Source of the DNA: Moraxellaceae bacterium
GTDB taxonomy: Bacteria; Pseudomonadota; Gammaproteobacteria; Pseudomonadales; Moraxellaceae
Direction of reading: 5' to 3'
Assembly (NCBI GenBank): GCA_021156385.1
Contig: JAJNDL010000013.1
Coordinates: 1 to 11,034, forward strand
DNA: 11,034 bases
Under the pieces are notes generated by a model, which saw only the letters and a list, made by a program, of their open reading frames with translations, did not search any database and was not told the DNA's origin. Positions 6,823 to 11,034 of the stretch are shown here, one piece after another (position 1 is the stretch's first letter; each line of letters begins with the position of its first letter). The position numbers were made by a program, and so were the translations under genes.

Positions 6823-9001
6823 TCCGCGCCGGGCGCTCGCCCTGCTCGCGCTGCTCGTGCCGGCGGGCGCCAGCGCGCTCGAAGCACTCGACGACGCCGG
6901 CCTCGCCGCCGTGGAGGGCGGCGACGGCATCACCACGGTCATCGGCAACCCCGGCAGCCTCTCGCTCAACCAGCTGCGCTGGCACACCGACAACGCCGGT
7001 GCCGCCCCCGGCGCCTGCACCGGCGGCATCGCCAACCGCCAGGCCTGCACGCTGCTCGGCGGCACGCTGTCCGGCGCGGACGGCAACCCGCTCGCGCTGA
7101 CCGCGACCCTCGACGCCTTCTCCAGCGCCGGCGTGCCCGGCCTCGGCCTCGCCGTGAACTGGCAGCCGCAACTGCTGCGCCTGAACACGCTGACGTTCGC
7201 CACGCCCACCGTCGACTACAGCAGCCGCACGCTCGGCCAAGTCGGCCTCTACTCGCAGGGCGGGCTGTCGCTGCGCAACAGCGGCGGCGTCTTCAACAGC
7301 AGCGGCAATACCGCGCTGCTCGACTTCAGCGCCACCGGCGACCTCATCTACCGCCAGGGCGGCGCCGGCAGCCCCGAGCTCAGCTTCGGCAACCTGTCGT
7401 TCAGCAACCGCTTCACCAGTGGCGCGGCGGCCAGCCATGCCACGGCGGCCGGCCTCGTCGGCATCGATCTGCAGGGCCTCCTGTTCTCGGCGCCCTACAC
7501 GCGCAGCGAGCTGCTCTTCGACCTCATGTTCAAGAGCGCGCCCACCGACTTCGACCGCAGCGGCCGCTCGCCCATGATCAAGTTCGGCTGGAGCGGCGGC
7601 CTCGTGAATCCGCAGGTGCGCGTGATGCCGGGCGGCATCGGCTACGGCACTTATACGTCCGGCAGCAGCACGCTCTACGACATCAGCGGCAGCAACGGCG
7701 GCGGCGCGCGCTCGGAAGGCCTCAACGTCTCCGCCTCCTGGGATTTCGACAGCGACTTCGCCTTCGTGCTCGGCCAGGCCGGCGGCAACGGTACGCAGGC
7801 GCGCATGACCAACTGGCGGCGCATGGCGACGGTACCCACCAGCACGCCCATGCTCACCATGCCGATCACGCTCGACGTGCTGCAGAACGGCGTCGGCCCC
7901 GCCGGCCTCTGCTTCGGCGGCGGCTTCACCAGCGGCAGCCCGGTGCAGGGCTCCTGCACCGCGGCCGGCGGCACGTGGGTCGGCAACGGCTTGGGCGCCG
8001 GCGAAGCCGCGTTCGCGGTGATGATCCGCGACGGCCGCCTGCACGCCTACAACCAGCAGATCGAGGTGCGCGACCCGGCCAGCGCCAATCCCGTCACCGT
8101 CTACGACTGGAGCCTGCTCTACACCTTCGGCAAGCTCGACGCCGACATCCTGCTCACGCCGGAAGGCCGCAACCCGGGCGCCGCCGTCACCACGAATGCC
8201 ATCGGCCTGCGCGCCGACGTCACGCTCGCCGCGCAATCGCCGGGCTACTGGCAGAAGGCCAACAGCGCGAGCGCGGCGACGCGCGCCACCGCCGGCACCG
8301 GCTGGGCCACCAACACGCACTTCATGCTCGCCGACACGAAAGTCGGCGGCGTGGCGGGACAGCAATACGGTGTCGGCATCGTCAACGCCGACCTGCTCTG
8401 GGTGGTGCGCGACATGTATTTCCGCGTGCTCGCCGGCGACAGCGCCTATCCGCTCATTCCCGCCGGCCTCTGGATGCAGACCGACACCGGCGCGAGCTAC
8501 CGCTTCCGCGGCCTGCTCGGCGGCGGCAACCTGCAGGATCTTTCCGCGCCCACCGGCGTCGCGCTCATCGACCTCAACCTCGCGACCAGCCGCTTCATCT
8601 TCGCGCTGAACCCGACCGCGCCCGTCGCCGGCGACGCGCCGATCGGCTTCAACGGCCTGCTCGACTTCGACGGCACCGCCTATCTCTCGCTCGGCGAGAT
8701 CTCGAATCCGTCGGCGGCGTTCCGTCTCTACGACGTCGTCGGCCGCGTCGGCTGGAAGAACGGCAGCGTCAACCTCGTCTCGGGCCAGAACACCGCCGAC
8801 GGCCTGCCCAAGCTCGCCATTGCCAACGAGTTGCTGTTCGGCAGCTCCGCGAATTTCACCGACCCCGGCGCGGCCGTGCCCACCGGCGGCGGCGCCGCGC
8901 TGGTCGGCAAGGCCGGTTTCGGCAGCGAGAATTTCGGGCGCATCGCGCTGCCGGCCGGCACCTGGCACAGCGACGTGAGCATCAAGATTCCGGGCAGCTG
9001 A
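6800..9001 (+). CDS. Large exported beta-rich protein of unknown function, last gene of the operon
   Basis: 733 residues from a GTG at 6800, inside the end of the previous gene. This start yields MAARSSADPRRALALLALLV, then PAGASA, a compact signal peptide with cleavage after ASA (26). An AGCGGA at 6785-6790 lies 9 bases upstream. No in-frame ATG closer than 6707 exists, and that one would bury the signal peptide. The shared motif LEALDDAGLAAVEGGDGITT follows directly (27-46). Only four cysteines occur: C73/C83 and C371/C386. The second Cys of each pair sits in the pattern C-T-x-x-G-G-T, which suggests a duplicated small disulfide loop. The rest is Gly/Asn-rich amphipathic strands, such as LLFDLMFKSA, ASWDFDSDFAFVLG, ADLLWVVRDMYFRVL and YRFRGLLGGGN, ending IALPAGTWHSDVSIKIPGS. 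It could be a beta-helix or other extracellular beta structure; a true porin is less likely because the C-terminus lacks a terminal aromatic. Confidence 0.85.
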   Translation: MAARSSADPRRALALLALLVPAGASALEALDDAGLAAVEGGDGITTVIGNPGSLSLNQLRWHTDNAGAAPGACTGGIANRQACTLLGGTLSGADGNPLALTATLDAFSSAGVPGLGLAVNWQPQLLRLNTLTFATPTVDYSSRTLGQVGLYSQGGLSLRNSGGVFNSSGNTALLDFSATGDLIYRQGGAGSPELSFGNLSFSNRFTSGAAASHATAAGLVGIDLQGLLFSAPYTRSELLFDLMFKSAPTDFDRSGRSPMIKFGWSGGLVNPQVRVMPGGIGYGTYTSGSSTLYDISGSNGGGARSEGLNVSASWDFDSDFAFVLGQAGGNGTQARMTNWRRMATVPTSTPMLTMPITLDVLQNGVGPAGLCFGGGFTSGSPVQGSCTAAGGTWVGNGLGAGEAAFAVMIRDGRLHAYNQQIEVRDPASANPVTVYDWSLLYTFGKLDADILLTPEGRNPGAAVTTNAIGLRADVTLAAQSPGYWQKANSASAATRATAGTGWATNTHFMLADTKVGGVAGQQYGVGIVNADLLWVVRDMYFRVLAGDSAYPLIPAGLWMQTDTGASYRFRGLLGGGNLQDLSAPTGVALIDLNLATSRFIFALNPTAPVAGDAPIGFNGLLDFDGTAYLSLGEISNPSAAFRLYDVVGRVGWKNGSVNLVSGQNTADGLPKLAIANELLFGSSANFTDPGAAVPTGGGAALVGKAGFGSENFGRIALPAGTWHSDVSIKIPGS

Positions 9002-9005
9002 GTTT

Positions 9006-9167
9006 CCTCACCCCAACCCTTTCCGGCCAACCGCCGGCAGGCGGTTGGCGCTCTGGCGGGCGAAGCGGTGCTTCGCTTGTCCCGCCGGCGCCCCTCGACG
9101 GCAGGAGGCAGTGGACGTCAGCACCCATGCACCTTGCCGCCACGCTGCGGAGAGGGTTGGGGTGAGG
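9006..9167. repeat. Palindromic intergenic repeat element with internal hairpins
   Basis: The outer arms are CCTCACCCCAACCCT (9006-9020) and AGGGTTGGGGTGAGG (9153-9167), perfectly complementary. Extended inward to 9025 and 9148 they match at 19 of 20 positions. Inside are two more hairpins. GCCAACCGCC/GGCGGTTGGC (9026-9035 with 9040-9049) is a perfect 10-bp stem with loop GGCA. GGCGGG-CGAAGC/GCTTCG...CCCGCC (9055-9086) has a 5-base bulge. The CCTCACCCCAACCCT arm is known to me as a common dispersed intergenic repeat of high-GC proteobacteria. It lies five bases after the operon's last stop codon and may also act as a transcription barrier. It carries no gene, so it is non-autonomous if mobile. 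Confidence 0.8.
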
Positions 9168-9221
9168 GAAGCACCGACACGCGCATGACGCGCAAGAAGT
9201 AGAAGAACGGAGAACAACAAG

Positions 9222-10904
9222 ATGTCCTGGCGATCACTGCTGCTCCTGCCGCTGGCCCTGCTCGCAGGCTGCGCCTACCACACGCAGCCGCCGCGGCTGT
9301 ATTCGCCGCACCAAACGCTGCAGCCCAAGTACTACCACGCCGAAGTCGAGGCGGCGGACGGCACGCGGATCCGCATGACGGTGTACCAGCCCGCGCTGAA
9401 GCCACGGCAGACCGCGCCGCTGCTGATCCACGCGCACGGTTTCGCGCTGCACCGCATGAAGCGGCCGCTCTCGCTGTACGGCCAGGTGCTGCTCGCCGGC
9501 AAGGTCGCGAAAGAGGCGTGGAAGGACGGCTACTGGGTCATCAGCTTCGACCAGCGCGGCTTCGGCAACAGCGAAGGCAGCGTCGGCCTGATCCGCCCCG
9601 AGAAAGAAGGCAAGGACGTCGCGCGCATCATCGACTGGGCGGTGCGCTACCTGCCGCTCGCCTACCGCGGCAACGATCCCGTGGTCGGCATGATCGGCGA
9701 GAGCTACGGCGGCGGCGTGCAGCTCGCGGCGACGCTCGTGGATCCGCGCATCGACGCGCTGGTGCCGCTCACCACCTGGTCCAACCTCGACAAGGCGCTC
9801 TATCCCAACGACGTGCCCAAGACCGACTGGCTGACGCTGCTCGGCGCCGCCGGCTACGCGGTGAGCCCGCTCAGCATGGATGCCAACGTCGCCACCGGCA
9901 CGCTCTCCGAAGTCTTCGGCAAGGGCGATCCCTGGCTGCGCAACCTGCTGCGCGCCAACAGTCTCGCCGAGCACTGCGGCGGCGGCAGGGGACCGCAGGC
10001 CGACGCGCTGCTGGTGCAGGGCATGCGCGACGTGCTCTTTCCCTTCAACCAGGCGCTCGCGGCGCGCGACTGCTTCAAGGCCGCCGGACGCGACGTGCGC
10101 GTGGTGGCCATCGAGCACGGCCACATGATGCCGGGCTCGCAGTGGTACGTCGGCTTTCCCGTGTGGAATGCGCAGAGCGAGGTGACCTGCGACGGCAAGC
10201 CGCTGAAGACCGCGCGCGTCATCCACGACTGGCTGGACGGCAAGTTGCGCAACGACACCGCCGCGCTCGCCCGCGTGCCTACGTTCTGCTTCACCGGCGA
10301 TGCCGTGGTGGATGCGAAGCAGGCCAATGGCGAGGTCGCCCTGCAGTGGCAGGCGTTGCCGAAAGTGCATGTCGGCAGCGGACTGGCCGGGCGCATGGAG
10401 TACATGACGCAGCCCTTCGACCGGCTCGGCAACCTGTTCCTGCCCGCGCACCTGCCCCAGGACTGGCAGGAGACGGAAAGTGGCTGGCTGCGTCCCGCGC
10501 GCGTGCCGCTGTTCACGCCGAAGGCCCCGACCTGGATCGCCGGCGCGCCGCAGGTGGAGCTCAGTTGCAGCAATACCGATCGCGAGAAGGCCGTGGTGTT
10601 CCTGCGCATGGCGGTGTGGCGCCCCGGCGTCGGCAGCTACCGCGTGCTCAACGACCAGGTGACGCCGGTGCGTTGCCCGGCGCAGGGCACGCTTGCCGTC
10701 GAGCTCGCCGCGGTGCGCGCGCAGCTCGCGGCCGGCGACGTGCTGGGCCTGCTCGTCGAGGGCTACAGCAACCAGTTCCGCCTCGGCGGCTCGGGCCTGG
10801 GCGTCGATGCCAGCATCGCCGGACGCATCGGCTTGCCGCTCGTGTCGTCTTCCCCCGGCGTGCTCGCCCGCGAGGATGCCGCCGTTCCCCCGCCCGGCAG
10901 CTGA
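9222..10904 (+). CDS. Lipoprotein alpha/beta hydrolase, S15/CocE-like
   Basis: 560 residues. The N-terminus MSWRSLLLLPLALLAGC carries a good lipobox (LAGC, Cys17). Residue +2 is Ala, so the mature lipoprotein should go to the outer membrane. The catalytic region (about 40-310) shows the alpha/beta hydrolase order: oxyanion region IHAHGF (69-74), FDQRGFGNSEGS (109-120), the nucleophile elbow GESYGG with Ser161, an Asp in QGMRDVLFP (Asp270) and a His in EHGHMMPG (His299 or His301). Residues about 390-550 are strand-rich and resemble the jelly-roll C-terminal domain of X-Pro dipeptidyl-peptidase/CocE/NonD hydrolases. The family cleaves ester or amide bonds; the substrate is unknown. GGAG (9209-9212) precedes the ATG by 9 bases. 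It is separated from the upstream operon by the palindromic repeat and followed after 26 bases by another lipoprotein gene, probably co-transcribed. Confidence 0.87.
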   Translation: MSWRSLLLLPLALLAGCAYHTQPPRLYSPHQTLQPKYYHAEVEAADGTRIRMTVYQPALKPRQTAPLLIHAHGFALHRMKRPLSLYGQVLLAGKVAKEAWKDGYWVISFDQRGFGNSEGSVGLIRPEKEGKDVARIIDWAVRYLPLAYRGNDPVVGMIGESYGGGVQLAATLVDPRIDALVPLTTWSNLDKALYPNDVPKTDWLTLLGAAGYAVSPLSMDANVATGTLSEVFGKGDPWLRNLLRANSLAEHCGGGRGPQADALLVQGMRDVLFPFNQALAARDCFKAAGRDVRVVAIEHGHMMPGSQWYVGFPVWNAQSEVTCDGKPLKTARVIHDWLDGKLRNDTAALARVPTFCFTGDAVVDAKQANGEVALQWQALPKVHVGSGLAGRMEYMTQPFDRLGNLFLPAHLPQDWQETESGWLRPARVPLFTPKAPTWIAGAPQVELSCSNTDREKAVVFLRMAVWRPGVGSYRVLNDQVTPVRCPAQGTLAVELAAVRAQLAAGDVLGLLVEGYSNQFRLGGSGLGVDASIAGRIGLPLVSSSPGVLAREDAAVPPPGS

Positions 10905-10930
10905 GCCGGACCCCACCCAGGAAGCCCATC

Positions 10931-11034
10931 ATGACAAGAATAATCAGGCTGCTTTCCCTCGCCGTGCTGCTGGCGCTCACCGCCGCCTGCAGCAGCCTGC
11001 CGCCCGTGAGCGCGAAGCCGGCGAACTACATCGT
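10931..11034 (+). CDS. Lipoprotein, N-terminal part (cut by window edge)
   Basis: The ATG at 10931 follows a strong AGGAAG (10919-10924) by 6 bases and lies 26 bases after the hydrolase stop. The 34 visible residues begin MTRIIRLLSLAVLLALTAAC, a lipoprotein signal peptide with lipobox LTAAC-like (T-A-A-C, Cys20) and Ser at +2, predicting outer-membrane sorting. The mature start SSLPPVSAKPANYIV ends in what could be the first strand of an alpha/beta hydrolase, but too little is visible to name it. Position and spacing suggest an operon with the preceding hydrolase. Confidence 0.75.
   Translation, partial: MTRIIRLLSLAVLLALTAACSSLPPVSAKPANYI

Noticed and set aside
5386..7209. 607-codon minus-strand open frame across the third and fourth operon genes
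   Set aside because: It crosses two well-supported plus-strand genes, is Gly/Ala/Val-rich without domain features, and has no ribosome site context.
6779..8968. 729-codon open frame on the minus strand opposite the last operon gene
   Set aside because: It lies antisense to a gene with a clear signal peptide and operon context. Its translation is an Ala/Arg/Val/Glu-rich low-complexity string with no recognisable domain, as expected from GC-rich codon bias.
7975..9165. 396-codon plus-strand frame overlapping the end of the last operon gene and the palindromic repeat
   Set aside because: Its translation is dominated by Arg/His/Pro repeats, it runs into the repeat element, and it is out of frame with the supported gene.
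9234..10916. 560-codon minus-strand open frame opposite the hydrolase gene, of equal length
   Set aside because: The plus strand encodes a lipobox and a full hydrolase catalytic set. The minus translation is His/Arg/Ala-rich with no motif, and the equal length is coincidental.

Overview
The window looks like a chromosomal stretch of a high-GC gammaproteobacterium. The gene types (AraC regulators with an arabinose-binding-like sensor domain, YciA thioesterase, lipoprotein hydrolases, ASPIC/UnbV protein) and a CCTCACCCCAACCCT-type palindromic repeat fit Xanthomonadales, Nevskiales or Steroidobacterales relatives. This placement is inference from style, not from a marker gene. All genes read left to right on the + strand. 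No tRNA, rRNA, CRISPR array or transposase is visible.

Left part (1-2988): the last 31 codons of an ASPIC/UnbV-type protein come first. Two tandem paralogous AraC-family regulators (376-1386 and 1439-2503) follow, and then a short acyl-CoA thioesterase of the YciA type (2599-2988) with its own likely promoter. The two regulators have almost identical DNA-reading helices but diverged sensor domains, so they probably read similar operators in response to different signals. What they control cannot be read from the sequence.

Middle part (2989-9001): a 345-base gene-free leader with inverted repeats precedes four overlapping genes of 481, 212, 471 and 733 residues. All four encode exported proteins I cannot assign to a characterised function. 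They share a short motif near the mature N-terminus (L-D/S-D-x-x-L ... G-V/I), are rich in Gly/Asn/Thr and predicted beta strand, and carry cysteines in close pairs (12, 4, 12 and 4 in the mature proteins). The junctions overlap by 1, 11 and 23 bases, so the set is almost certainly one translationally coupled operon. Its products probably act together at the cell surface or outer membrane. This is the most interesting part of the window.

Right part (9002-11034): a roughly 160-base palindromic repeat element separates the operon from a lipoprotein alpha/beta hydrolase of the S15/CocE-like type (9222-10904). The start of a second lipoprotein follows (10931 to the window edge). The thioesterase and hydrolase hint at ester or lipid metabolism nearby, but nothing in the sequence links them directly to the four-gene operon.
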